Part shown: positions 1-7,570 of the stretch, in pieces
Layout: every line of letters starts with the position of its first letter
Numbering within the stretch: position 1 is the stretch's first letter
Assembly (NCBI GenBank): GCA_050291935.1
Contig: JBNKKR010000047.1
Span: 1 to 26,870, forward strand
DNA: 26,870 nt
DNA from: Desulfocapsa sp050291935
Lineage (GTDB): Bacteria; Desulfobacterota; Desulfobulbia; Desulfobulbales; Desulfocapsaceae
Direction: 5' to 3'
Translations under genes and position numbers: made by a program
The notes under the pieces: generated by a model
Database searches by the model: none
Seen by the model: only the letters and a program-made list of their open reading frames with translations
What the model was told of the DNA's origin: nothing

Positions 1-1
1 C

Positions 2-769
2 AATGTGTTAGATATTGATGAACCTGTTTCAAAGACAATCACAGAGTGGCAAACGGACCCTCAAAAGACGAAAATAACCATTCGCCAACTACTCACACTC
101 ACCAGTGGTATCGAAGCAGGCAGAACGGGATCAATTAAAACCTACACTGCATCTATCAACGCACCGATGCTCCATGCGCCCGGTACGACATTTCAGTATG
201 GCCCGAACCCTTTTCAAATTTTCGGAGAATTAATGAGGCGCAAACTCGCTGCAAGCAACGAGAATGTATTTGGATACCTGAAACGTCGCGTACTTGATCC
301 GATAGGGCTAAAAGTAAAATCATGGCGCACAACTAATGATGGTGAAAACATTAGAATGCCCACCGGTGCAATTATGACGGCAAGGCAGTGGGCAAAATAT
401 GGACAACTTATTCTCAACGAGGGGACATGGAACGGTGAGGAAATTCTGGATAAAAAACTGCTTTCTGAATGCTTGCACGGTACTGCAGTGAATCCAGGTT
501 ATAGCATGACTTTTTGGCTTCCCGTTAACGGTGGAACAAACGCAGATGGACGCAATGGTGACGAAGCTGCAAAAAAGTTAAAGGCAAGAGGTGCGCCATC
601 ACATATTATCAAGGCAGCAGGCGTCGGAGGTCAGAAACTCTATATTATACCCTCGCTAAAGATGGTTATCGTAAGGCAGGCATCACGACTGCCCCTCTGG
701 GGTCGAGGGTTCAAAGATGATGAATTTCTCGGTCCGATTTTCAACTGTAGGTACACTGACATCAATTAA
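2..769 (+). CDS. Serine hydrolase of the beta-lactamase (class C / PBP4*) fold, N-terminus cut by window edge
   Basis: The reading frame is open to the left edge, so the visible 255 residues are the middle and C-terminal part of a longer protein. The opening residues (LDIDEPVSKTI, then ITIRQLLTLTSGIEAG) match the stretch after the catalytic SxxK motif in Pfam Beta-lactamase (PF00144) proteins, so SxxK should lie just upstream. A tyrosine motif follows (YGPNPFQIFGEL), equivalent to the YxN region. A glycine-rich GVGGQKLYIIPS segment near the C-terminus stands where relatives carry KTG or HxG. The family includes esterases, peptidases and beta-lactamases; substrate cannot be told from this fragment. 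The gene ends convergently with the next one, the two overlapping by 8 bases. Family placement is firm; function is not. Confidence 0.8.
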   Translation, partial: NVLDIDEPVSKTITEWQTDPQKTKITIRQLLTLTSGIEAGRTGSIKTYTASINAPMLHAPGTTFQYGPNPFQIFGELMRRKLAASNENVFGYLKRRVLDPIGLKVKSWRTTNDGENIRMPTGAIMTARQWAKYGQLILNEGTWNGEEILDKKLLSECLHGTAVNPGYSMTFWLPVNGGTNADGRNGDEAAKKLKARGAPSHIIKAAGVGGQKLYIIPSLKMVIVRQASRLPLWGRGFKDDEFLGPIFNCRYTDIN

Positions 770-1703
770 AAAAAAATCCAATCAATAATATTAAGCTTAA
801 TGCAATATACAAAAAAACGATGTAACCTCTTGTAAACGATTCAACAAATGGCTTAGCTGCTTTGCTTACGATTTCAATTTTATCAATTGTAGATAATTGG
901 TGATTTTCATTTTTCCACTCAATTTTTTCAGGGACTGTCGATTCAATTGATACTGCAATTTTTTCTAGTTGGTAAAATAAATTTTCAATTACTCCTCTAT
1001 GTGGGTCAAATAGCCTGTTTTCTTCGCTATACGGCCCCTCGATATACTCAATTTTTGAATCGGTTATATGCAGTATGCCGTTTTTTGTCCGGATTGGAGG
1101 ATAATCTTTGTCAAAATTTTCAAGTAATTCGAGTGTATCTTTTGTGAAAATTTTTAAAAATAAATCTGGATTTGTAGATTTTACTCTGTACCTAGAATCA
1201 AAGTCGTTAGATCCTGTTAATATGTCGAATTTTCTCGTTATACCTATTTTCCATAAGAATAGTTCTAAGCTGTCCCTCTGTTTTATGCTGAGATTTAATC
1301 CAATTGGTTTGTTAAATGTAAGACTGAGCTTGTAAGCAAAGCCAATAAGCGCCGAATTGTTACTTCTGGGTGTAGCAGTATGAACAAATTCAAATTTGGT
1401 ATTGTAATTGTTGACAATTTCTTCAAATTCTTGTAGCTCGTGGAAATTTGGTTGATTTTCTTCAATTTTTTTAGTTTTAAAAAGCAAATGATACAGTGAA
1501 AATAGACCGAAAATCAAAAAAATATATCCAATAAATACCGCTTCATCTCCTTGAATCAAAATGTGTTTGCTTTTCATTTCAATTTCTTTGGAAATAATCC
1601 CCTCAAATCCAATAAGTATAAAAAAAGCAGATACGATGCCAGACAGATAGAACCAGCCGGTTGGTTTAACATCTCCTTTTGGGAATTGTTTAAATTCTGG
1701 CAT
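762..1703 (-). CDS. Unrecognised membrane protein, three predicted membrane segments
   Basis: I do not recognise this family. The 313-residue protein has two hydrophobic segments near the N-terminus (about residues 16-37 and 55-75), a soluble central region of some 210 residues rich in charged and aromatic residues, and a hydrophobic C-terminal segment (about 292-311) ending at FFFN. That suggests a membrane-anchored protein with a large soluble domain between the second and third segments. I chose the ATG at 1703 (MPEFKQFPKGDVKP) because the frame continues upstream to 1844 without features that look coded. There is no clear Shine-Dalgarno sequence before it, so the start is uncertain. Base composition is more AT-rich than the housekeeping genes to the right, which fits accessory DNA. 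It converges with the serine hydrolase and overlaps its stop by 8 bases. Confidence 0.6.
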   Translation of the reverse strand: MPEFKQFPKGDVKPTGWFYLSGIVSAFFILIGFEGIISKEIEMKSKHILIQGDEAVFIGYIFLIFGLFSLYHLLFKTKKIEENQPNFHELQEFEEIVNNYNTKFEFVHTATPRSNNSALIGFAYKLSLTFNKPIGLNLSIKQRDSLELFLWKIGITRKFDILTGSNDFDSRYRVKSTNPDLFLKIFTKDTLELLENFDKDYPPIRTKNGILHITDSKIEYIEGPYSEENRLFDPHRGVIENLFYQLEKIAVSIESTVPEKIEWKNENHQLSTIDKIEIVSKAAKPFVESFTRGYIVFLYIALSLILLIGFFFN

Positions 1704-2269
1704 TCTTTTTTTTTGAAACAAAACGTGAAATTCAGCGCCCCAATGTTTTTCGTATCTGCGGGAACGTTTTATTAGCCCAGTGAATCCAGCATACCAAGAA
1801 ATTCTGTTGGTGTATATGTTGGTATTTTGACCACTCCGCAGCAAACAGTCTGTTACAAATTATCCTGTTGAAACAAGTAACTTTCTGGTTTCTAAATACT
1901 AAAACCATACTGCGAATGCAAGAACGCTTCGCCAGGATTTTATTTTTCTTGGCAGAGATAATTAATGATGAGCAGTCATATGCCGAATGGGCCACAATTT
2001 AACCTGTTTGGTTCTGTTGCCGTTGGCCACGTTGAGGCTTTTGAAATTTGAGGAAGCTGCGCCGACATCCCCATTTTTTTTCTGATCCGTACGCTTATTT
2101 GGCTTATAATAAACAATGCAACGACACTTGAAACCTTGACCAGAACAAGAAAGCTTTTTATATAGCTTGCTGTAATTTTTTTCCTGTCGGCCAGGTCTGT
2201 CTCACGCAGCAGTGCAGAGCTAACGACAACTGCACAACCACCCTATTCCTATCACTCGGATCACACACA
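1704..2269. other. Intergenic stretch without a convincing gene
   Basis: About 560 bases between the membrane protein and yhbY. Minus-strand open frames at 1704-1844 and 1732-1995 overlap in different registers and show no recognisable domain, so I do not call them. The right part holds a consensus -10 box for yhbY (2105-2110) and a small hairpin with 6-base arms (GTGCAG 2212-2217, CTGCAC 2230-2235) that would lie in the yhbY leader. I see no integron attC site, tRNA or IS remnant. Confidence 0.6.
2082..2110 (+). promoter_or_regulatory. Candidate sigma70 promoter for yhbY
   Basis: A perfect -10 box TATAAT lies at 2105-2110. The best -35 match at 17-base spacing is the weak CTGATC at 2082-2087. 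It would give a leader of about 150 bases before yhbY. The -10 is good and the -35 poor. Confidence 0.35.
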
Positions 2270-2602
2270 ATGACAAAAGAAACAGAAATCAAGCCAGGCC
2301 CTCTCCTTACTTCCAAGCAAAAAAAATTTTTAAAGGGACTAGGTCATCACCTCTCACCGGTAATCTCCATTGGTAAAGACGGACTGGAAGAAAAAATAAT
2401 CTCTGCAACCAACCTGGAACTTGCTCGCCATGAACTGATTAAAGTGAAACTTGGAAAGAATAGTCCAGCGGGCAAAGAAGAAGCGGCCGACTATTTACTT
2501 GCTCACACCGGTAGTAGTCTTGTGCAAATTATTGGCAAGACCATCCTTTTATACAAAAAAAATCCAAAACTTGACCGTGAGCTACAAATAAAACTTCCCT
2601 AA
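2270..2602 (+). CDS. yhbY: YhbY-family CRM-domain RNA-binding protein
   Basis: A 110-residue protein made almost entirely of one CRM (CRS1-YhbY) domain. Diagnostic features are the GxxG-type loop ISIGKDGLEEKI, the following helix ELARHELIKVKL, and the C-terminal IIGKTILLYKKN, the usual QxIG...LYR region. In E. coli, YhbY associates with pre-50S particles, and the family is taken to assist ribosome assembly through RNA binding. Its length is typical. The ATG at 2270 is the only sensible start; no strong Shine-Dalgarno is seen. Its TAA stop at 2600-2602 interlocks with the stop of the convergent metallohydrolase gene, leaving no room for an intergenic terminator. Confidence 0.9.
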   Translation: MTKETEIKPGPLLTSKQKKFLKGLGHHLSPVISIGKDGLEEKIISATNLELARHELIKVKLGKNSPAGKEEAADYLLAHTGSSLVQIIGKTILLYKKNPKLDRELQIKLP

Positions 2603-3381
2603 ACCGCACTCTTACGTAGCTCAAAAAGCTCGCTTGCCGTATTTTGCGACGCCACCGACAAAAGAGTCTGCTGCTCCTTACATAGCACTTTGCACGCGCT
2701 GGCAAGTGCTATTTGCGGTCTATTATTTGTTTCAGAAAGGTGGGCCAGGATCACCCGTTGCATCTTCTCATGCATGATACTTTTAAGAAAATGGGCAGCG
2801 TCCTCATTGGCCAGGTGTCCCTGGCTGGAACGTACCCTTTGTTGCAAGGGGAAAGGATAGGGACCATTTTTCAGCATAACCGGATCGTGATTGAACTCTA
2901 AAATCACCGCATCACATCCTGCAATCCGGCTCGAAATAAGCTTGGAAACCTTTCCCGTATCCGTGCAACATGCGATACTGTACGTTCCATCGCTGATCAG
3001 ATAGCCTACGGGATCACGGGTATCATGGGATATACGAAAGGAACGTATCTCAAGATCTTGTACAACGAAAGACGTTCCCGTCTCAAATTCTACCCTTTTA
3101 TGGAGTTTTTTTACTGTCTTTTCACTCCCCTTAAACGTTCCATAGTTGGCATGTACGGGGAGTGAGAAACGCCTGGATAGCACACCAACCCCCTTTATAT
3201 GATCTCCGTGCTCGTGGGTTACAAAAATCCCGTTGAGTTGTTCTGGATGTTTGCCATGGACGTGCATCCTTTTTTCAATTTCTTTTCCTGAAAAGCCGGC
3301 ATCGATGAGAATAGAGGTCTTACCAGACTCAATGTACAAAGAATTCCCCTTGCTCCCCGACCCAAGTAAAAAGAACCGCAT
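2599..3381 (-). CDS. Metallo-beta-lactamase-fold hydrolase, YycJ/WalJ-like
   Basis: A 260-residue metallo-hydrolase. The start MRFFLLGSGSKGNS, the strand ILIDAGFSG and the metal motif H56-E-H58-G-D60-H61 are classic for the fold. Further ligand candidates are the Asp in CTDTGK and the His in VILAHLSETNN. The N-terminal GSGSKGNS signature and overall size fit the YycJ/WalJ branch, for which exonuclease or phosphodiesterase roles have been proposed; the substrate is not settled. I chose the ATG at 3381, one base after the dut stop, because the fold begins at once and an AGGAG lies a little upstream inside the end of dut. An upstream extension inside dut is therefore spurious. It is probably cotranscribed and translationally coupled with dut. 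It ends tail-to-tail with yhbY. Confidence 0.88.
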   Translation of the reverse strand: MRFFLLGSGSKGNSLYIESGKTSILIDAGFSGKEIEKRMHVHGKHPEQLNGIFVTHEHGDHIKGVGVLSRRFSLPVHANYGTFKGSEKTVKKLHKRVEFETGTSFVVQDLEIRSFRISHDTRDPVGYLISDGTYSIACCTDTGKVSKLISSRIAGCDAVILEFNHDPVMLKNGPYPFPLQQRVRSSQGHLANEDAAHFLKSIMHEKMQRVILAHLSETNNRPQIALASACKVLCKEQQTLLSVASQNTASELFELRKSAV

Positions 3382-3382
3382 C

Positions 3383-3844
3383 TTATGCTTTAACTCCTGT
3401 ATGTCCAAAGCCCCCCTCTCCACGGACAGTCTCGTCAAGCTTTTCCACCACTTGGAACTTTGCCTGTACAACCGGCGCCAATATCATCTGCGCTATCCGA
3501 TCGCCACGTGAAACAGCAAAGGGCTCTTTTCCATGATTGATAAGGGGTATTTTTATCTCCCCCCGATAATCGGCATCGATGGTCCCCGGGCTATTGATCA
3601 AGGTTATCCCATGTTTGACTGCAAGACCGCTCCTTGTCCGAATCTGGAGCTCATAGCCATCTGGTATGGCCACACAAAACCCTGTTGGAAATAAATAGAT
3701 TTCACCGGGTTGTAAAAGATATCTCTTTTTTACAGCGGCAGCGATATCCGCTCCAGCCGCCAGCTTGGAATGGTAGGTGGGCAAGGAAAGGTCCAAACAT
3801 TCTTCTGCTTTTAGCCATCGAATATGTAATTCTATCTGCTGCAT
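3383..3844 (-). CDS. dut: Deoxyuridine 5'-triphosphate nucleotidohydrolase (dUTPase)
   Basis: This trimeric enzyme hydrolyses dUTP to dUMP and pyrophosphate, keeping uracil out of DNA and feeding thymidylate synthesis. All five motifs are present in order: AGADIAAAV (1), RTRSGLA (2), INSPGTIDADYRGEI with the catalytic Asp (3), RGDRIAQMIL (4), and the C-terminal RGEGGFGHTG arm that closes over the nucleotide (5). I take the ATG at 3844 (MQQIELHIRWL), giving 153 residues, close to the 151 of E. coli Dut. A GTG at 3856 would add four residues and cannot be excluded. It heads a two-gene minus-strand unit with the metallohydrolase and is divergent from the pseudouridine synthase gene. Confidence 0.95.
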   Translation of the reverse strand: MQQIELHIRWLKAEECLDLSLPTYHSKLAAGADIAAAVKKRYLLQPGEIYLFPTGFCVAIPDGYELQIRTRSGLAVKHGITLINSPGTIDADYRGEIKIPLINHGKEPFAVSRGDRIAQMILAPVVQAKFQVVEKLDETVRGEGGFGHTGVKA

Positions 3845-3988
3845 AGTATGCCCCACTTGATTTTATTCTTATAAAAAAATAGATTGGCAATAAGATACCT
3901 ACCAAATATTTTTCTTATCCGGTACAAATGAAATCGCTGTGCGCGCTTTTCTTTTCGCTTTTATATAGGCAACATGCTTTAATTACAT

Positions 3989-4888
3989 ATGGAATTTCGA
4001 ATTGATAAAAATTTTCACGATGTACGGCTGGATAAGTTTTTGTGCAGGACATATCAGTCCATCCCCCTATCCGGCATTTTCCGGATGATCCGCAAGGGAA
4101 ATGTGAAGGTCAATAAAAAGAAGAAAAAACAAAACTATCGTTTGCAGGCCGGTGATCTGGTTCGAGTCTGGGAGGCAACACCACCCACCGCGCCCAAGAC
4201 CCCAATAAAAATACCGGAGAACAAACAAAAAGAAGTCCGAAATCTCATCGTTTATGAGGACAAAAACATCCTTCTCTGCAATAAACCTGCAAATATGGTT
4301 ATCCATGGCGGCAGCAAGCATGCATATGGCTTAACAGAGCTTATCCAGGCCAGCAAGTCCAATCCACACTTTTGTTTTGTCCATAGAATCGACAAAGCCA
4401 CCTCGGGACTGGTGCTTGGAGCAAAAAACAGACCCACCGCCCGCAAGCTCTCCGCACTCTTTGCTGAAAGAAAGATCGAAAAATATTATTTAATTTTGGT
4501 GGAAGGAGCGTATGCGAAAGAGGTGGACGCTTTTACACTCAACTCTTTTTTAAAGAAAGAAACAGAAAAAGTGATTGAGCACCAGGATGGATCAAATGGC
4601 GCGAAAAAGGCCAGCAGTGATTTTTTTATTCGAAAACGGGGGAAATATCGTACTCTGTTACGGGCAAAACTTCACACGGGACGCAGTCATCAACTTCGGG
4701 TCCAACTGGCAAACCATCACCATCCCATTGTGGGGGATAGCAAATATGGCAACAGGGGCCTGGAAAAGCAGATGTATCTTCTGGCCCAACGATTGGTTAT
4801 TCCATCATTGCAATTCGATTTTTCACTGCGCGCGCCGCGTAGTTATCTGAATGCGTTATACAAAAAAAGGGAGTCCACCATAAGGTGA
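3989..4888 (+). CDS. RluA-family 23S rRNA pseudouridine synthase, RluC-like
   Basis: A 299-residue pseudouridine synthase that isomerises uridine in RNA. The N-terminal 65 or so residues form an S4 RNA-binding domain (VRLDKFLCRTY...KGNVKVN...LQAGDLVRV). The catalytic domain follows, with the family motif HRIDKATSGL in which D135 should be the nucleophile. LHTGRSHQLRVQLA and IVGDSKYG are further RluA signatures. S4 plus catalytic domain is the RluC/RluD layout; the RluC assignment (three sites in 23S rRNA in E. coli) is an inference from overall similarity. No Shine-Dalgarno precedes the ATG, and the next in-frame start would cut the S4 domain. The stop codon lies inside the terminator hairpin at 4869-4894. 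Confidence 0.88.
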   Translation: MEFRIDKNFHDVRLDKFLCRTYQSIPLSGIFRMIRKGNVKVNKKKKKQNYRLQAGDLVRVWEATPPTAPKTPIKIPENKQKEVRNLIVYEDKNILLCNKPANMVIHGGSKHAYGLTELIQASKSNPHFCFVHRIDKATSGLVLGAKNRPTARKLSALFAERKIEKYYLILVEGAYAKEVDAFTLNSFLKKETEKVIEHQDGSNGAKKASSDFFIRKRGKYRTLLRAKLHTGRSHQLRVQLANHHHPIVGDSKYGNRGLEKQMYLLAQRLVIPSLQFDFSLRAPRSYLNALYKKRESTIR

Positions 4889-4900
4889 ACTCCCTCTTTT
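4862..4900. terminator. Bidirectional intrinsic terminator between the pseudouridine synthase gene and pnp
   Basis: Arms 4869-4879 and 4884-4894 pair at 10 of 11 positions around a 4-base loop (ATAA). Seven A at 4862-4868 give a clean U tract to minus-strand transcripts leaving pnp. On the plus strand the hairpin is followed by CTCTTTTC, a weaker tract. The pseudouridine synthase stop codon (4886-4888) is inside the right arm. Confidence 0.8.
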
Positions 4901-4920
4901 CTTACAGCTACTTAAAAAAT

Positions 4921-6993
4921 CTACAACAAGGCTTTACGGCTAAGACGTATCCGTCCCCGCCCATCAACCTCAAGCACCTTCACCTCAATCTCTTCTCCCT
5001 CTTTAACGATATCAGTAACCTTGGCAACACGCTCGTTGGCAAGTTCTGAGATATGCACCAACCCATCGGTTCCTGGAAGAATTTCAACAAATGCGCCAAA
5101 ATCTTTGATGGTCTTAACAATACCCTTATAGGTTTTGCCCACCTCGGCTTCGGCTGTCATTTCCTTGATTTTCAGTAAAAGAGCGTCCGCCTTACTGCCG
5201 TCCTTGGTAAACATTTTAACAAGACCGGAATCATCAACCTCAATGGTCGCATCATACTCGGCAGACATCTCTTTAATAATCTTTCCACCCGGTCCGATAA
5301 TATCTCTAATTTTATCGGTACTGATTTTATGACTGAAATATTTGGGGGCATGCTCGGCAACTTCTTCCCGAGAGACTTGAATCCCCTTAGCCATTTCACC
5401 CAGGATATGCATCCGGCCAGATTTTGCCTGGGCAAGTGCAGAGCCCATGATTGTACGATCAACACCATCGATCTTGATATCCATCTGTAAGGAGGTGATT
5501 CCATCTTCGGTACCCACCACTTTAAAATCCATATCACCAAGATGATCTTCATCACCAAGGATATCAGACAGGATAACGACTTTTTCACCTTCTTTGATAA
5601 GTCCCATGGCAATACCGGAAACAGGTGCCTTAAGAGGAATTCCAGCATCCATCATGGCCATACTGCCACCACACACCGTCGCCATGGAAGAAGAACCGTT
5701 GGATTCCATTATGTCCGACACCACCCGGATAGTGTAAGGGAAATCTTCCAAGTCTGGTAACACAGCAGATAATCCACGCATGGCGAGCGTCCCATGACCA
5801 ATATCACGGCGGGAAGGCCCCCGTAAAAAGCGCGCTTCACCCACGCAAAAAGGAGGAAAATTATAGTGCACCATAAAACGATTCACTTCTTCCCCTTGCA
5901 AGGTCTCCACACGCTGGGCATCTCGCTCAGAACCAAGCGTTGCACTCACCATAGCCTGGGTTTCACCACGGGTGAAAAGAGCCGACCCATGGGCCCTTGG
6001 GAGATACCCTACTTCTCCTGAGATGGGACGAACCTGATCAAAGGCACGGCCATCAATACGGGTTTCTTCATCAACAATTTTGGCCCTCATGCTCTTCTTT
6101 TTATAGCCGGAGAGAATATCGCCAATTTCCATACCATTCTCACCATCCGGATCCATTTCGGCCAGTACTTCCTGCTTAAGCGCATCATAGACACTTCCGC
6201 GTTCCATTTTATCGGCGGTGGTAATTACCTTTGCCATACCGGCAGTGGCGATCTCTTCAACTTTGCTCTGTAATGCTTTATCGACTTCAATGGGAGCAAC
6301 AACACGCTTTGTATTACCGATCTCTCCCATAAGGTCAAGCTGCATATCAATAAGTGGTTGCACCTGCTCATGGACAAAGAAAATCGCATCAAGCACCTCA
6401 TCCTCACTCATCACATCCACCTGACCTTCAACCATGGTCACCGCATTACGGGTACAGGCGACGATCATATCCATACGGGATTCTTTCAATTCATCAATGG
6501 TCGGATTGAGCACATATTCCCCATTAATAAAACCCACCCGGGCACCGGCAACCGGCCCCTCAAATGGAATATCCGACAAAGAAAGGGCACAGGACGCGCC
6601 GTTTAATGCCAGAATATCGGGAATATTCTGCTGATCAGCGGAAAGAACCGAGGCAATAACCTGGGTTTCTGCGTAATAGCCATCGGCAAAAAGCGGCCGC
6701 AGGGGACGATCGATAATACGACAGGTGAGCACCTCATGATCACTGGGACGTCCAATTTCACGACGGAAATAGTTCCCCGGTATTCGCCCAACTGCAGCGG
6801 AGCGTTCCTGATACTCAATGGTAAGCGGCAAAAAACCGGATTCCGGCTTATTTTCTTTGGCTGCCACGACGGTCACTAAAACCATCGTATCCCCATAACG
6901 CATGATAACAGAACCATCCGCCTGTTTTGCAACCTTACCAGTTTCCAGGGAAATGGTTTTCCCGCCAACTTCTACTTCAACTTTTTTAAACAT
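4921..6993 (-). CDS. pnp: Polyribonucleotide nucleotidyltransferase (PNPase)
   Basis: A phosphorolytic 3'-5' exoribonuclease and degradosome-type mRNA decay enzyme, 690 residues. Order of domains: first RNase PH domain (RIPGNYFRREIGRPSDHEVL, IDRPLRPLF), helical linker, second RNase PH domain (FTRGETQAMVSATLGS, then FPPFCVGEARFLRGPSRRDIGHG and MESNGSSSMATVCGGSMA at the active site), KH domain around residue 563 with the loop GPGG, and an S1 domain from about 618 (GIVKTIKDFGAFVEI...GLVHISEL) to the C-terminus. The protein stops right after S1, without an extended tail. I chose the ATG at 6993 because GGAG stands at the correct distance before it and MFKKVEVEVGG is the normal N-terminus. It lies downstream of rpsO, separated by a strong intrinsic terminator. 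Confidence 0.97.
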   Translation of the reverse strand: MFKKVEVEVGGKTISLETGKVAKQADGSVIMRYGDTMVLVTVVAAKENKPESGFLPLTIEYQERSAAVGRIPGNYFRREIGRPSDHEVLTCRIIDRPLRPLFADGYYAETQVIASVLSADQQNIPDILALNGASCALSLSDIPFEGPVAGARVGFINGEYVLNPTIDELKESRMDMIVACTRNAVTMVEGQVDVMSEDEVLDAIFFVHEQVQPLIDMQLDLMGEIGNTKRVVAPIEVDKALQSKVEEIATAGMAKVITTADKMERGSVYDALKQEVLAEMDPDGENGMEIGDILSGYKKKSMRAKIVDEETRIDGRAFDQVRPISGEVGYLPRAHGSALFTRGETQAMVSATLGSERDAQRVETLQGEEVNRFMVHYNFPPFCVGEARFLRGPSRRDIGHGTLAMRGLSAVLPDLEDFPYTIRVVSDIMESNGSSSMATVCGGSMAMMDAGIPLKAPVSGIAMGLIKEGEKVVILSDILGDEDHLGDMDFKVVGTEDGITSLQMDIKIDGVDRTIMGSALAQAKSGRMHILGEMAKGIQVSREEVAEHAPKYFSHKISTDKIRDIIGPGGKIIKEMSAEYDATIEVDDSGLVKMFTKDGSKADALLLKIKEMTAEAEVGKTYKGIVKTIKDFGAFVEILPGTDGLVHISELANERVAKVTDIVKEGEEIEVKVLEVDGRGRIRLSRKALL

Positions 6994-7033
6994 ATTTTCT
7001 CCAGCTACCCTATTGCAGCATGGTTGATTGATC

Positions 7034-7081
7034 AAAAAAAACAGGCGCATTGCCGCAGACAAGTCCGCAATAATGCACCTG
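7034..7081 (-). terminator. Intrinsic terminator / attenuator between rpsO and pnp
   Basis: Read on the minus strand, arms 7081-7063 and 7060-7042 form a 19-position stem with one mismatch and a few G-U pairs, followed directly by eight U (A at 7034-7041). G-U pairs form only in the minus-strand RNA, which shows its direction. It lies 75 bases after rpsO and 40 bases before the pnp start, so pnp needs readthrough or processing. A second hairpin (GGTGC/GCACC arms at about 7092-7110) lies just before it. Confidence 0.85.
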
Positions 7082-7156
7082 TATGATCAACCGGTGCCTC
7101 GTTTTCGCACCATATTTACATGAGAAACGCCAAACGCATTTCTACAAAAATCGTTT

Positions 7157-7426
7157 TTATTTTCGTAAGCCCAACGCCTTGATTAGCTCACGATATTTAT
7201 TGATATCTTTTTTCTTTAAATAATCAAGAAGACTTCGCCTTTGTCCTACAAGCTTCAACAGACCTTGACGAGAATGATGGTCTTTTTTGTGGGTTTTGAA
7301 GTGTTCAGTGAGATACGTAATTCGATCTGTAATCAGTGCTACCTGCACCTCTGGAGAACCAGTATCGGTTGGATGAACCTTAAACTTCTCAATTATTTCA
7401 TTTTTTTTCAATGCTGATTGTGCCAA
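7157..7426 (-). CDS. rpsO: 30S ribosomal protein S15, TTG start
   Basis: An 89-residue S15, the exact usual length. It binds the 16S rRNA central domain early in 30S assembly. Typical stretches are HPTDTGSPEVQVALIT, THKKDHHSRQGLL and the C-terminal YRELIKALGLRK. The start is a TTG at 7424-7426: a perfect AGGAGG (minus strand, 7438-7433) stands six bases before it, and AQSALKKNE is the conserved mature start. No ATG or GTG fits. It lies between truB and pnp, as in many bacteria. A candidate promoter (7500-7528) and a leader hairpin (7452-7478) precede it, so rpsO may be expressed apart from truB. In E. coli S15 represses its own translation; whether this leader does so cannot be told. Confidence 0.95.
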   Translation of the reverse strand: MAQSALKKNEIIEKFKVHPTDTGSPEVQVALITDRITYLTEHFKTHKKDHHSRQGLLKLVGQRRSLLDYLKKKDINKYRELIKALGLRK

Positions 7427-7432
7427 GACAAA

Positions 7433-7438
7433 CCTCCT
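7433..7438 (-). promoter_or_regulatory. Perfect Shine-Dalgarno that fixes the rpsO TTG start
   Basis: The minus-strand AGGAGG lies six bases before the TTG at 7426. It is one of the best ribosome binding sites in the window and offsets the weak start codon. Confidence 0.85.
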
Positions 7439-7451
7439 ATGGTCTGCATAT

Positions 7452-7478
7452 AAAAAATCCCACAACAATGGATTTTTT
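7452..7478 (-). promoter_or_regulatory. Hairpin in the rpsO 5' leader
   Basis: Perfect 9-base arms (AAAAAATCC at 7452-7460, GGATTTTTT at 7470-7478) enclose a 9-base loop. In the minus-strand transcript it ends in six U within the stem and sits 25 bases before the rpsO start, between the candidate promoter and the ribosome binding site. It could be a leader element or a weak terminator for truB readthrough. Confidence 0.4.
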
Positions 7479-7499
7479 TAGGTATCGTTTTTTCTGCTA

Positions 7500-7528
7500 T
7501 ATATACAAGTCCCGGTGGCTGGGGACAA
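7500..7528 (-). promoter_or_regulatory. Candidate sigma70 promoter for rpsO-pnp
   Basis: On the minus strand, TTGTCC (7528-7523) and TATATA (7505-7500) are separated by 17 bases, each matching four of six consensus positions. It lies in the 144-base gap between truB and rpsO, about 75 bases before the rpsO start. Confidence 0.45.
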
Positions 7529-7570
7529 CTCTACACAACTTTCTAGGTGACCATTTACCACATTACACAT

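Noticed and set aside
1732..1995. Minus-strand open frame of 87 codons upstream of the membrane protein
   Set aside because: It overlaps the upstream extension of the membrane protein frame in another register, has no domain, no ribosome binding site and unusual Cys/Trp/His-rich composition.
1700..2270. Integron cassette with attC site
   Set aside because: No pair of RYYYAAC / GTTRRRY core sites in correct arrangement was found.
6994..7062. Extended N-terminus for pnp
   Set aside because: The extension runs through the terminator stem and its eight-base U tract; GGAG and the normal N-terminus support the ATG at 6993.
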